Of a stretch of 64,000 nt of DNA, positions 40,044 to 49,723 are shown piece by piece. The notes beneath the pieces are model-generated. The model was not told the DNA's origin. It saw only the letters and a list, made by a program, of their open reading frames with translations, and searched no databases. Numbering within the stretch: the first letter of the stretch is position 1; every line of letters starts with the position of its first letter. The DNA is from DAIDKA01 sp036267975 (GTDB lineage Bacteria > Pseudomonadota > Gammaproteobacteria > Steroidobacterales > Steroidobacteraceae), in contig DATAVA010000001.1 of the NCBI GenBank assembly GCA_036267975.1, positions 62,001 through 126,000 on the forward strand, in the 5' to 3' direction. The position numbers and the translations under genes are program-made.

Positions 40044-40870
40044 GCGCCACCGCCGGATTGAGTTGCGTGCGTATCGGCCAGGAACTGCCCGCTCAGCTCG
40101 GGCGCCGGGTAGTGGAATGGTGAGGGTCCGTCCGGATCGCCGCTCATGAATTGGCGCACGATCGGTGACTGGCTGGCGGCCAGTTCCTTGGGCGTGCCAG
40201 CCGCCACGATGGTACCGGCGGCCATCAGGTAACTGCGATGCGCGATGCTCGACAGCTCATTCACGTCGTGGGAAACGATGATGCTGGTGATCCCCAACGC
40301 CTGATTCAACTGCTGGATCAACCGCAGGATGACACCCAGTGCGATGGGATCGAGGCCGACGAAGGGTTCATCGTAGATCAGAAGCTCCGGGTCCATGACC
40401 ACGGCCCGGGCGAGCGCCACCCGGCGCGCCATCCCGCCTGACAGTTCTTCGGGCATCAGCTCGGCCGCACCACGCAGGCCCACGGCGTTGAGCTTGGTGA
40501 GCACCAGGTTGCGGATCAGTGACTCCGGAAGGTCGGTGTGTTCGCGCAGCGGAAAAGCGACGTTCTCGAACACATCCATGTCGCTCAGCAGCGCACTGTC
40601 CTGAAACAGCATGCCGGTCCGCTTGCGCATGGCGAATACCTGCCGCGAATTCAGCTCGGCGAGATTCTCACCAAAAACGATGACTTCGCCGCGGTCGGCG
40701 TAGATCTGCGCCGTGATCAACCGCAGCAACGTGGTTTTACCCGTGCCGCTCGGGCCCATCACGGCCGTGATCTGCCCCTTCATGGCCTGCAGCGACAGGC
40801 CTGAGAAAATGGTCCGGCCGCGCACTGAGTAGTGCGCGTCGCGGACGTCCACGATGATTTCGTCTGTCAC
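40040..40870 (-). CDS. mlaF: MlaF ABC-transporter ATPase
   Basis: The 276-residue ATPase that drives lipid transport. Walker A is VMGPSGTGKTTLLRL, the signature is LSGGMARRVALARAVV, Walker B is LLIYDEPFVGLDPI and the switch His is in IIVSHDVNEL. The C-terminal extension after RQFMSGDPDGPSPFHYP is the MlaF-specific tail used for dimerisation and MlaB binding. Start is GTG at 40870. It lies 15 nt after the aldolase gene, so transcription may continue from there. Confidence 0.96.
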   Translation of the reverse strand: MTDEIIVDVRDAHYSVRGRTIFSGLSLQAMKGQITAVMGPSGTGKTTLLRLITAQIYADRGEVIVFGENLAELNSRQVFAMRKRTGMLFQDSALLSDMDVFENVAFPLREHTDLPESLIRNLVLTKLNAVGLRGAAELMPEELSGGMARRVALARAVVMDPELLIYDEPFVGLDPIALGVILRLIQQLNQALGITSIIVSHDVNELSSIAHRSYLMAAGTIVAAGTPKELAASQSPIVRQFMSGDPDGPSPFHYPAPELSGQFLADTHATQSGGGA

Positions 40871-40885
40871 TGGTTTGAAGGTGTC

Positions 40886-41908
40886 TCAGGCGGCCTTGTT
40901 TTCCATGTCCGCAGTGTAGCGTCCGGTACTGGCAAGGCCATTCAGCCGCGCCCGCTTCAGATATTCCTTTTGTCCGACAGCATATCCGGCCGCCGTGCCG
41001 CCCCAGTCCTTGAGCGCCGCATCCTGTAAGGCACGGCCGTAGCTGAAGGTCAAAGTCCACGGTAGCCCGCTGCTCTGGTTAATGAGTGACAGGTGCAGGG
41101 TGGCTTCCTGCGAGGCTTGGCCACCGGACAGGAACGCGATTCCGGGAACGGCAGCCGGCACATGGCGCTTCAGGCAGCGCACGGTTGCCTGCGCGACCTG
41201 CTCCGGCGCGGCCCGATTGGCCGCCTGCTTGCCTGAAATAACCATATTGGGCTTGAGTATCATGCCTTCGAGAGCGACGCGCTGCTTGTGCAGCTGATCA
41301 AATACCACCTGCAGTGTCTCATTCGTGACGGCCTCGCATCGATCTATCGAATGATCACCGTCCATGAGCACTTCAGGTTCGACAATCGGGACGATCTGCT
41401 GCTCCTGGCACAGCGCCGCATAGCGTGCCAGGGCCTGCGCATTGGCCTCGATCGCATACGCGGTCGGAATATCCTTGCCGATGTCGATCACCGCACGCCA
41501 CTTGGCGAAGCGCGCACCGAGCTTGTAATACTCCTGCAGGCGCTCGCGCAGGCCATCGAGGCCCTCGGTAATGGTCTCGCCCGGGAAACCGGCGAGCGGC
41601 TTGGCGCCGGTGTCAACCTTGATTCCGGGGAACACGCCGACGCGGGTCAGATACTCCGCGAAATTCACGCCCTGCGAGGTTTTCTGCCGGATGGTCTCGT
41701 CATATAGGATGACCCCGCTCACCCATTCCTGGGCTCCGGGAGCCGTCAGCAGCATGTCGCGGTAGGTGCGGCGATGCGCTTCGGTCGACTCCAGCTTGAT
41801 GCTGTCGAAGCGCTTCTTGATGGTGCTCGAGCTTTCATCGGCAGCGAGCAGACCCTTGCCCTTGACGACCATGCCACGGGCAACTTTTTCCAGATCGCTG
41901 AGATTCAT
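40886..41908 (-). CDS. Class I fructose-bisphosphate aldolase
   Basis: A 340-residue Schiff-base aldolase splitting fructose-1,6-bisphosphate in glycolysis or running in reverse in gluconeogenesis. Landmarks: KGKGLLAADESSSTIKKRF, VSGVILYDETIRQ, KWRAVIDIG, IVPIVEPEVLMDGDH and the lysine motif GMILKPNMVISG. The class I ending after GRYTADMENKAA is short. AAGGGGG lies 9 nt before the ATG. It heads a unit with mlaFEDCB; the 227 bp before it is shared with the divergent suf operon. Confidence 0.95.
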   Translation of the reverse strand: MNLSDLEKVARGMVVKGKGLLAADESSSTIKKRFDSIKLESTEAHRRTYRDMLLTAPGAQEWVSGVILYDETIRQKTSQGVNFAEYLTRVGVFPGIKVDTGAKPLAGFPGETITEGLDGLRERLQEYYKLGARFAKWRAVIDIGKDIPTAYAIEANAQALARYAALCQEQQIVPIVEPEVLMDGDHSIDRCEAVTNETLQVVFDQLHKQRVALEGMILKPNMVISGKQAANRAAPEQVAQATVRCLKRHVPAAVPGIAFLSGGQASQEATLHLSLINQSSGLPWTLTFSYGRALQDAALKDWGGTAAGYAVGQKEYLKRARLNGLASTGRYTADMENKAA

Positions 41909-42062
41909 CGTCGCGTACCCCCTTAGGTACTTTTCAAGGAGCCAGATTCGGCTCGGGAGAATACCAAATCGCCATGGCGCTCCGCGCCGCAGCGCGGCGG
42001 CGCCATCCGCCATGGTGGGTGGGAGCAGGGGGGGGAGTCTGCGCCTCCCGCACTGCAGTGAT

Positions 42063-42101
42063 TGGATTTGGAAACTAAAGAGTACTAAAATAGTCCTAGT
42101 T
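42063..42101 (+). promoter_or_regulatory. suf operon promoter with Rrf2/IscR-type operator
   Basis: TTGGAT (42063-42068) and TAAAAT (42086-42091) form a -35/-10 pair at exactly 17 bp spacing. Over the -10 is the palindrome ACTA-AAA-TAGT (42084-42094), followed by CCTAGTTAT. This resembles the IscR type 1 core GACT-RWWWY-AGTC, with AACTA/TAGTT outer repeats at 42073-42077 and 42097-42101. An Rrf2-family repressor encoded by the next gene could bind here to shut off its own operon. Confidence 0.65.
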
Positions 42102-42135
42102 ATCCCAGACCGGCACTTACGGTACCCGCAAATCC

Positions 42136-42592
42136 ATGTTACGCATCAGCAAATTGACCGACTATGCGACGGTGGTCCTGGCGGCTTTGGCGGAGCAGCC
42201 GGCTCAGCTGCGCACCGCAGCGGCGCTGGCCGGACGCACACGCATAGCGGCACCGACCGTGAGCAAGCTGCTCAAACAGCTGCATCGGGCTGGCCTTTTG
42301 ACCTCCACGCGCGGCTTGCATGGGGGATACCAGCTCGCCCGCCCCCCCTCCCAGATCACTGTCGCGGCCATCCTCGACGCCCTGGAGGGCCCCATCGCCC
42401 TCACCGACTGTTCCGGCGGCCATGGACAGTGCGGTATCGAACATAACTGCCGGGTTGCACCGGTGTGGCAGCGATTGAACGTCGCCATCCGCCGCGCCTT
42501 GAGTGACGTGACGCTGGCCGAACTGGCCGGGCTCGACGCCGTGCAGCCCCGACTGCCCATTCTCGAACATGAAATCAAATTCGCAGCGCGCC

Positions 42593-42600
<8 letters not shown>
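42136..42600 (+). CDS. Rrf2-family SUF system regulator
   Basis: A 154-residue winged-helix regulator at the head of the suf operon. DNA-binding part: LRISKLTDYATVVLAALAE, TRIAAPTVSKLLKQLHRAGLL and TRGLHGGYQLARP (Rrf2 signature). Three cysteines in DCSGGHGQCGIEHNC can hold a 2Fe-2S cluster as in IscR. It matches the gammaproteobacterial SUF regulator subgroup, which would repress the operon when Fe-S supply is sufficient. The operator candidate overlaps its own promoter. Confidence 0.92.
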
Positions 42601-44041
<1,441 letters not shown>

Positions 44042-44074
44042 GGCTCCTGCAATCAATATTCGGACAATTTCATC

Positions 44075-44824
44075 ATGTTAATCGTTGAAAACCTGCACGT
44101 CTCGGTGGGCGCCACCGCGGTGCTCAAGGGTCTGACACTCACGGTTCCGACCGGCGAAGTGCACGCCATCATGGGCCCGAATGGCTCGGGCAAGAGCACG
44201 CTGTCGTATGTGCTCGCCGGCCGGCCGGGCTACACCGTAACCGCCGGTTCGGTGACCTACGATGGCCAGGATCTGCTGGCACTCGCGCCCGAGGAGCGCG
44301 CCCGCAGTGGCGTGTTCCTCGGATTCCAGTATCCGGTCGAAATCCCGGGCGTGAACAATGTCTACCTGTTGAAGGCCGCCCTCAACGCGCAGCGCAAGCA
44401 GCGCGGCCTGCAGGAAGTGGATGCCTTTGAGTTCCTCGGCGCCGTGCGCGAGAAGATGAAACTCATGCAGATGGCGGAAACCTTTCTATCGCGCGGCGTC
44501 AATGAGGGGTTCTCGGGCGGCGAGAAAAAGCGCAATGAGATCCTGCAGATGCTGGTGCTCGAGCCACGCCTGGCCATACTGGATGAGACCGATTCCGGGC
44601 TCGACATCGATGCGCTCAAGGTGGTCGCGGCCGGCGTCAACAGCCTGCGCGGCGCGGACCGCTCCTTCGTGCTGGTCACGCATTACCAGCGGCTGCTCGA
44701 TCACATCGTCCCCGACCAGGTGCATGTGCTCGCCGGCGGACGCATTCTGCGCAGCGGCGATCACACCCTGGCGCATGAGCTGGAACGTCGCGGCTATGAC
44801 TGGGTGATCGGCGAGGCGGCATGA
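44075..44824 (+). CDS. sufC: Fe-S assembly ATPase SufC
   Basis: The ABC-type ATPase of the SufBC2D scaffold, 249 aa. Walker A: IMGPNGSGKSTLSYVL; SufC-specific GFQYPVEIPGV; signature FSGGEKKRNEILQM; Walker B LAILDETDSGLDIDAL; His in LVTHYQRLLDHI. ATP-driven dimerisation opens SufB-SufD for cluster formation. It lies 33 nt after sufB and overlaps sufD by ATGA. Confidence 0.97.
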   Translation: MLIVENLHVSVGATAVLKGLTLTVPTGEVHAIMGPNGSGKSTLSYVLAGRPGYTVTAGSVTYDGQDLLALAPEERARSGVFLGFQYPVEIPGVNNVYLLKAALNAQRKQRGLQEVDAFEFLGAVREKMKLMQMAETFLSRGVNEGFSGGEKKRNEILQMLVLEPRLAILDETDSGLDIDALKVVAAGVNSLRGADRSFVLVTHYQRLLDHIVPDQVHVLAGGRILRSGDHTLAHELERRGYDWVIGEAA

Positions 44825-46086
44825 CCAGCGCCCTCCTCACCCGCATCGCGGCCGAGCACGCCGCTGCGCTCGCCGTGCAGCCGCCGTCACCGACATTGCT
44901 CGTGCATCGCCGCAAGGCCCTGCAGAGGCTGCTGGAGCGCGGTGTCCCTACAGTGCGCGATGAAAACTGGCGCTATGCCAATCTGCGCATTCTCGACAAG
45001 GCGGACTTCACGCCCGCTGTTGCAGTGGGTGCCGTCAAGGCGTCCGATCTGCCGGCCGCGATCGAGGGCTTCACGCGCTTTGTCTTCATCGACGGCCAGT
45101 TTGCACCCCAGCTCTCGGCCGCTGCCGGCGCCGTTGGCGCGGCAACCCTGGCGCGGCTGCAGGGCGAGATGGCCACCAGCGAGCAGCCCTTTGCATTATT
45201 GAACGAAGCCTTTGCAACCGACGGCGCCGACATCCAGGTGGCAGCCGGTGCGGCCACGGTTGACATCGAAGTGGTGTTCTACAGCGCCACGCCCACGGCG
45301 GCATATCCGCGCCTGAATATACGCCTAGCGCCCAACGCACGACTGCGCCTGATCGAACGCCACGTCGGCGCGGTGACGGCGCCCCAGTTCATCAACTCGG
45401 CCGTGCGCATCGAGGTGGCCGCGGGCGCCGCCTTGAATCACTACCGGCTGCAGGAGACCGGCCCGAACACTTCGTGGACGGACACGCTGCGCGCGAGCCT
45501 CGCGCGTGATGCCAGCTATCACCTGCATCTGCTGCAGCTCGGCGCCCTCGCGGCACGCTCGACGGTCGACATCGAGCTGGCCGGAGCGGCCGCCAGCACC
45601 CGGGTCGATACCGTCGCGCTCGCCGATGATCGGCAGGTTCATGACACGATGATTGTCGTCGACCACAAAGCCGCGCATACCCGCACCGAAGAGAACTTCC
45701 GCGGCATCGCCGGCGCTCGTGCGCGCATCGGCTTCAATGGTCTGATCATCGTGCGTGATTGCGCCCAGCACGCGGATTCGGCGCAGTCGCTGAAGGGCTT
45801 GCTTGCCGGCACTGAAGCCGAAATCGATCTGCGCCCGCAGCTGGAGATCCACACCGATGAAGTTCGCTGCAGCCACGGCGCCACCACCGGCAAGCTGGAT
45901 GACACCATGCTGTTCTACCTGCTGACCCGCGGCATCACGCCCGAGGTGGCCCGGCGCCTGCTGAAATGGGCATTCATCACCGATGTGGTCGCGAAGATCG
46001 ATGTCCCGGCGCTGCGCACCCATGTGCAGCGCAGCCTCGCCAGCCATATGCAGGACGCGCGCAGCCTCGAGGAGCTGCTGTCATGA
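44821..46086 (+). CDS. sufD: Fe-S assembly protein SufD
   Basis: SufD partners SufB in the scaffold and is needed for iron acquisition. The 421 residues show an N-terminal helical part (VPTVRDENWRYANLRIL), a right-handed beta-helix core, and the C-terminal RAHTEENFRG-like region KAAHTRTEENFRGIAGARAR, DEVRCSHGATTGKLDDTMLFYL with the catalytic His, and RGITPEVARRLLKWAF. ATGA overlaps exist at both ends of the gene. Confidence 0.96.
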   Translation: MTSALLTRIAAEHAAALAVQPPSPTLLVHRRKALQRLLERGVPTVRDENWRYANLRILDKADFTPAVAVGAVKASDLPAAIEGFTRFVFIDGQFAPQLSAAAGAVGAATLARLQGEMATSEQPFALLNEAFATDGADIQVAAGAATVDIEVVFYSATPTAAYPRLNIRLAPNARLRLIERHVGAVTAPQFINSAVRIEVAAGAALNHYRLQETGPNTSWTDTLRASLARDASYHLHLLQLGALAARSTVDIELAGAAASTRVDTVALADDRQVHDTMIVVDHKAAHTRTEENFRGIAGARARIGFNGLIIVRDCAQHADSAQSLKGLLAGTEAEIDLRPQLEIHTDEVRCSHGATTGKLDDTMLFYLLTRGITPEVARRLLKWAFITDVVAKIDVPALRTHVQRSLASHMQDARSLEELLS

Positions 46087-47336
46087 GTGCCACGCCGATC
46101 CGGGCCGCCGCGCGGCCTGCGTATGACGTCGAACGCGTGCGCCGCGATTTCCCGATCCTGACGCGCACGGTCCACGGCAAGCCGCTCGTCTACCTCGACA
46201 GCGCTGCCTCCGCGCAGCGCCCGCTGGCAGTGATCCGTGCCGTCGATGATTACGAGAGCCGCTCACACGCCAATGTTCATCGTGGCGTGCATGCCCTCAG
46301 CCAGGAGGCCACCGCGGCCTTCGAAGGCGCGCGCGAGCGCGTGCGACGTTTCCTCAACGCGCGCTCGACCCGCGAGATCATTTTCACCCGCGGCACCACC
46401 GAGGCGATCAACCTCGTCGCCAACTCCTGGGGCCGGGTGCGGCTCGGACCCGGCGATGAAATCCTCATCACGGCGCTGGAACACCACGCCAATATCGTTC
46501 CTTGGCAGATGGTGCGCGATGCCACCGGCTGCTCCCTCGTGGTCGCGCCCATCGACCGGTCCGGCGAACTCATCATGGCGGAGTTCCACCGGCTGCTGAC
46601 GCCGCGCACCCGCATTGTGGCGGTCGCACATGTTTCCAATGCGCTGGGGACGATACTGCCCGTCGCCGAAATCATTGCGGCCGCCCACGCGCGCCGCGTG
46701 CCGGTACTGGTGGATGGCGCCCAGGCCATTGCCCATACCCGCGTCGATGTGCAGGCGCTGGGTGCCGACTTCTACGCCTTTTCGGGCCACAAGCTTTATG
46801 GCCCGACCGGCATCGGTGTGCTCTATGGCCGCGAAGAACTGCTGGCCGAAATGCCGCCGTGGCAGGGCGGTGGCGACATGATTCTGAACGTGACCTTCGA
46901 GCGCACCACCTACAATGAGCTGCCTTACAAGTTTGAAGCCGGCACGCCGAACATGTCCGGCGCCGTGGGCCTGGGCGCGGCCATCGACTATGTCGAAACA
47001 TTGGGCGTCGAAGCCATGGCTGCCCATGAGCACACCCTGCTCGAAGCTGCCACGGCGCAGCTCAGCAGCATTCCGGGGCTGACGCTGATCGGCACTGCCA
47101 AACACAAGGCCGCGGTGGTCTCCTTTGTAATGGAGCGTATCCATCCCCATGATCTGGGCACCATCCTCGATGCCGAGGGAGTGGCGGTACGCACCGGACA
47201 TCATTGCGCCCAGCCGGTGATGGACTTCTTCAGTATCCCGGCGACGGCCCGCGCTTCTTTCGCCTGTTACAACACGCTGGCGGAAGTGCACCAGCTCGCC
47301 GCGGCACTGCGGCGCGCGCAGGAGGTTTTTGGCTGA
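46083..47336 (+). CDS. sufS: Cysteine desulfurase SufS
   Basis: A PLP-dependent group II desulfurase (417 aa) that releases sulfur from cysteine for cluster assembly. Key residues: VYLDSAASAQRP at the N-terminus, HHANIVPWQ with the PLP-stacking His, DGAQAIAHTRVDVQALG, the Schiff-base Lys in FSGHKLYGPTGIGVLYG and the catalytic Cys in RTGHHCAQPVMDFF. The start overlaps sufD by ATGA. The sulfur acceptor is probably SufU, encoded next. Confidence 0.97.
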   Translation: MSATPIRAAARPAYDVERVRRDFPILTRTVHGKPLVYLDSAASAQRPLAVIRAVDDYESRSHANVHRGVHALSQEATAAFEGARERVRRFLNARSTREIIFTRGTTEAINLVANSWGRVRLGPGDEILITALEHHANIVPWQMVRDATGCSLVVAPIDRSGELIMAEFHRLLTPRTRIVAVAHVSNALGTILPVAEIIAAAHARRVPVLVDGAQAIAHTRVDVQALGADFYAFSGHKLYGPTGIGVLYGREELLAEMPPWQGGGDMILNVTFERTTYNELPYKFEAGTPNMSGAVGLGAAIDYVETLGVEAMAAHEHTLLEAATAQLSSIPGLTLIGTAKHKAAVVSFVMERIHPHDLGTILDAEGVAVRTGHHCAQPVMDFFSIPATARASFACYNTLAEVHQLAAALRRAQEVFG

Positions 47337-47809
47337 TGGAGTTGAAGGACCTGTACCGCGACGTGATCCTCGATCACAACCGGCAGCCCCGTAACTTTGG
47401 GCGCCTTGATCCGGCGGATGCGACAGCCGACGGCCACAATCCGCTGTGCGGGGACCGGCTGACGGTGTCGCTGCGCCTGGCGGGCGACACCATCACGGAC
47501 ATCCGCTTCGAGGGCAAGGGCTGCGCGATCTCGACAGCCTCGGCATCGTTGATGAGCGAGGCCGTCAAGGGCCGCGACCGCGGCGCCGTGCATGAATTGT
47601 TCAACCACATTCATGCCCTGCTGACGCAAACCGACGCGCCGATCGATCCGTCCCTGGGGAAGCTTGCCGCATTGTCCGGCGTGCGCGAATTCCCCTCCCG
47701 AGTGAAGTGCGCCAGCCTGTGCTGGCACACGCTCAATGCCGCGCTCGAACAGGGTGGCACGATTTCGACCGAGGCCGGCAACGAATCCTCCTCGGAAGTG
47801 GCGCGATGA
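47336..47809 (+). CDS. sufU: SufU zinc-type sulfur-transfer protein
   Basis: A 157-residue IscU-like protein of the SufU type. In Firmicutes SufU is a zinc-dependent sulfurtransferase accepting persulfide from SufS. Conserved sites: YRDVILDHNRQPRNFG, HNPLCGDRLTV (Cys and Asp), FEGKGCAISTASASLM and the third Cys in RVKCASLCWHTL. The insertion between the second and third Cys fits SufU rather than IscU. There is no sufE in the operon, which supports this role. TGATG overlap with sufS. Confidence 0.93.
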   Translation: MELKDLYRDVILDHNRQPRNFGRLDPADATADGHNPLCGDRLTVSLRLAGDTITDIRFEGKGCAISTASASLMSEAVKGRDRGAVHELFNHIHALLTQTDAPIDPSLGKLAALSGVREFPSRVKCASLCWHTLNAALEQGGTISTEAGNESSSEVAR

Positions 47810-48357
47810 GGTCGCACGAGAATGAACCGGTCGTGATCTACCGCGAAGTACCGGCCGTGGTGGTGCCCGCCGGACAGGAAGTGACCCTGAAGCCCGGCCA
47901 GTCGGGGTACATCACCCAGGCACTGGGCGGCAGCTTCACCCTATATATAGACGGCAACCTGTATCGACTCGCCGGCACCGACGCCGATGCCATCGGCAAA
48001 GAGGTACTGAAGGTACCCGAGTTGCCCGTGAACGCCACCGAAAAGGACGTGCTGGATGCGGTCTGGGCGCAGCTGCGCACCTGTTTTGATCCGGAGATTC
48101 CCATCAACATCGTCGATCTCGGGCTCGTGTACGACTGTGCGGTGAACCCGAAGGATGACGGCACACGCAGTGTCGACATCAGGATGACGCTCACCGCTCC
48201 GGGCTGCGGCATGGGCGACATCCTGGTGGATGATGCTACCGACAAGATCAAAATGATCCCCACCGTCAGCGAGGCCAAGGTGGAACTGGTGTTTGATCCG
48301 CCGTGGAACCAGTCCATGATGACCGAGGCTGCCCGGCTGCAGACCGGGATGTTCTGA
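47806..48357 (+). CDS. sufT: Fe-S maturation protein SufT (DUF59)
   Basis: A 183-residue SUF-associated protein. The N-terminal part (YREVPAVVVPAGQEVTLKPGQ, YITQALGGSFTLYIDGNLYRL) is the SufT-specific extension. The C-terminal DUF59/MIP18 domain reads VLDAVWAQLRTCFDPEIPINIVDLGLVYD and ends with LTAPGCGMGDILVDD, holding the conserved Cys. SufT helps load clusters onto high-demand targets in other bacteria. It overlaps sufU by ATGA. Confidence 0.92.
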   Translation: MRSHENEPVVIYREVPAVVVPAGQEVTLKPGQSGYITQALGGSFTLYIDGNLYRLAGTDADAIGKEVLKVPELPVNATEKDVLDAVWAQLRTCFDPEIPINIVDLGLVYDCAVNPKDDGTRSVDIRMTLTAPGCGMGDILVDDATDKIKMIPTVSEAKVELVFDPPWNQSMMTEAARLQTGMF

Positions 48358-48359
48358 GC

Positions 48360-48677
48360 ATGGCAGGTCAGTGGATCGACGTCGGCGCGGCCGACAAGGT
48401 GCGCGAGGACCGCGCGTTCAGCACCGAGGCGGATGGCTTGCCGATCGTCATCGCGCGCTGCGGCAATGATTTCTACGCCATGGAGGACCGTTGCACCCAC
48501 GACGGTGAGTCCTTCGCGGCCGCCGATGTCGAGGACTGCGAGATCATCTGTCCGCGCCACTTCGCGCGTTTCTGTCTCAAGACCGGTGCGGCCCTCTCCC
48601 CACCCGCCTACGAACCCGCGCGCACATTCACGGTGCGGGTCGAAAACGGCCGACTGCTGGTCGAATCTCAAGGCTGA
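48360..48677 (+). CDS. Rieske-type 2Fe-2S ferredoxin
   Basis: A 105-residue soluble Rieske protein. Cluster ligands are Cys and His in DRCTHDGESFA (box 1) and Cys and His in CPRHFARFCLKTG (box 2). The protein has no membrane anchor or oxygenase domain, as in ferredoxin components of ring-hydroxylating dioxygenases. Its place as the last gene of the suf operon, two bases after sufT, suggests a role in electron supply to Fe-S assembly, or that it is simply a co-regulated client. No dioxygenase gene is nearby. Confidence 0.88.
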   Translation: MAGQWIDVGAADKVREDRAFSTEADGLPIVIARCGNDFYAMEDRCTHDGESFAAADVEDCEIICPRHFARFCLKTGAALSPPAYEPARTFTVRVENGRLLVESQG

Positions 48678-48753
48678 CTGCCCTTACAACGGCTCTGCCG
48701 AATCATCGCCGAGCGCTTAACTTTCCTTCAATTTCTTAACCACTGGAACTTCT

Positions 48754-49662
48754 ATGTCGGACTCCGCAACTGAAATCGCACAGATCAAGATCCTGATGAA
48801 GGGCGCGTCGGTCGAGATGACCTGCAAGGATACCGAGCACCTGACCGAGGCGGCCAAGCTCCTGCCGGCCGGCAGCGACATCTTCATCGCCCTGTTCCCG
48901 AACCAGACCTTCGAGGAACTCACCGAGGCGGCACGCGCCGTGAAGGCAGCCAGTTTCACCCCCGTGCCGCACGTGCCGGCGCGCCGCATCAAGGACGTCG
49001 CGCAGGTTGCGCAGATCGCTCGCGGCTTCGCCACTGCCGGCGTCACCAAGTTCCTGCTGGTCGCGGGCGACATGCCGGCACCGGAAGGTGCCTTCGACTC
49101 CACCATCGGGGTCCTCGCCAGCGGCGAGTTCGCGAAGGCCGGTATCAAGAAAATGTACATGGCCGGGCATCCGGAAGGCCATGCGCACATGACGCCCGAA
49201 CAGCTGCGCGAATACGAGCAGAAGAAGATTGCGCTCACGAATGAACAGGGTGTGGAGCTCACGTTCGTCACGCAGGTCGTGTTCGAACCGGAGCCCTTCA
49301 TCGAATGGGAACACGTCCTGCGCCGCACCGGTGTGAAAAACGCGGTTCGCGCCGGCCTGCCCGGCCCCGCCAGCCTCAAGACCCTGCTGCGCTACGCGAA
49401 AATCTGCGGCGCCGGCGCGTCGATGCGCGCACTCATGGGCGGCGGCAAGATGGCACTCGTCGCGAACCTACTCGGAGACAGCGGCCCGGAGGAGACCATC
49501 CGCACGATCGCGCGCGAGCAGGCTGCCGGCATGGTGAACTTCGACGGCCTTCACTTCTTTGCCTTCGGTGGCTTCCTGAAGACGAGCAAGTTCGTGGCGG
49601 CGATCCAGCAGGGCAACATCACGCTCGATTCCAAAGGCGAGGCGTTCAAGGTTCACACCTGA
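48754..49662 (+). CDS. Methylenetetrahydrofolate reductase-family protein
   Basis: A 302-residue TIM-barrel protein of the MetF type; members reduce 5,10-methylene-THF to 5-methyl-THF with FAD. Recognisable parts are VEMTCKDTEHLTEAAKLLPAG (start), VPHVPARRIKDVAQVAQIA, FLLVAGDMPAPEGAF (folate/FAD loop), MYMAGHPEGH, VTQVVFEPEPFIEWE and the ending NFDGLHFFAFGGFLKTSKF. It differs from classical MetF in the N-terminal Glu motif, so it may belong to the demethylation-associated branch. It lies 76 nt after the Rieske gene. Confidence 0.75.
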   Translation: MSDSATEIAQIKILMKGASVEMTCKDTEHLTEAAKLLPAGSDIFIALFPNQTFEELTEAARAVKAASFTPVPHVPARRIKDVAQVAQIARGFATAGVTKFLLVAGDMPAPEGAFDSTIGVLASGEFAKAGIKKMYMAGHPEGHAHMTPEQLREYEQKKIALTNEQGVELTFVTQVVFEPEPFIEWEHVLRRTGVKNAVRAGLPGPASLKTLLRYAKICGAGASMRALMGGGKMALVANLLGDSGPEETIRTIAREQAAGMVNFDGLHFFAFGGFLKTSKFVAAIQQGNITLDSKGEAFKVHT

Positions 49663-49723
49663 GCGGTACGGCAGCAGGCAATGGTGCGCTCCGGCGCATG
49701 GAATGTCGGACCGCTGCGGCTGG

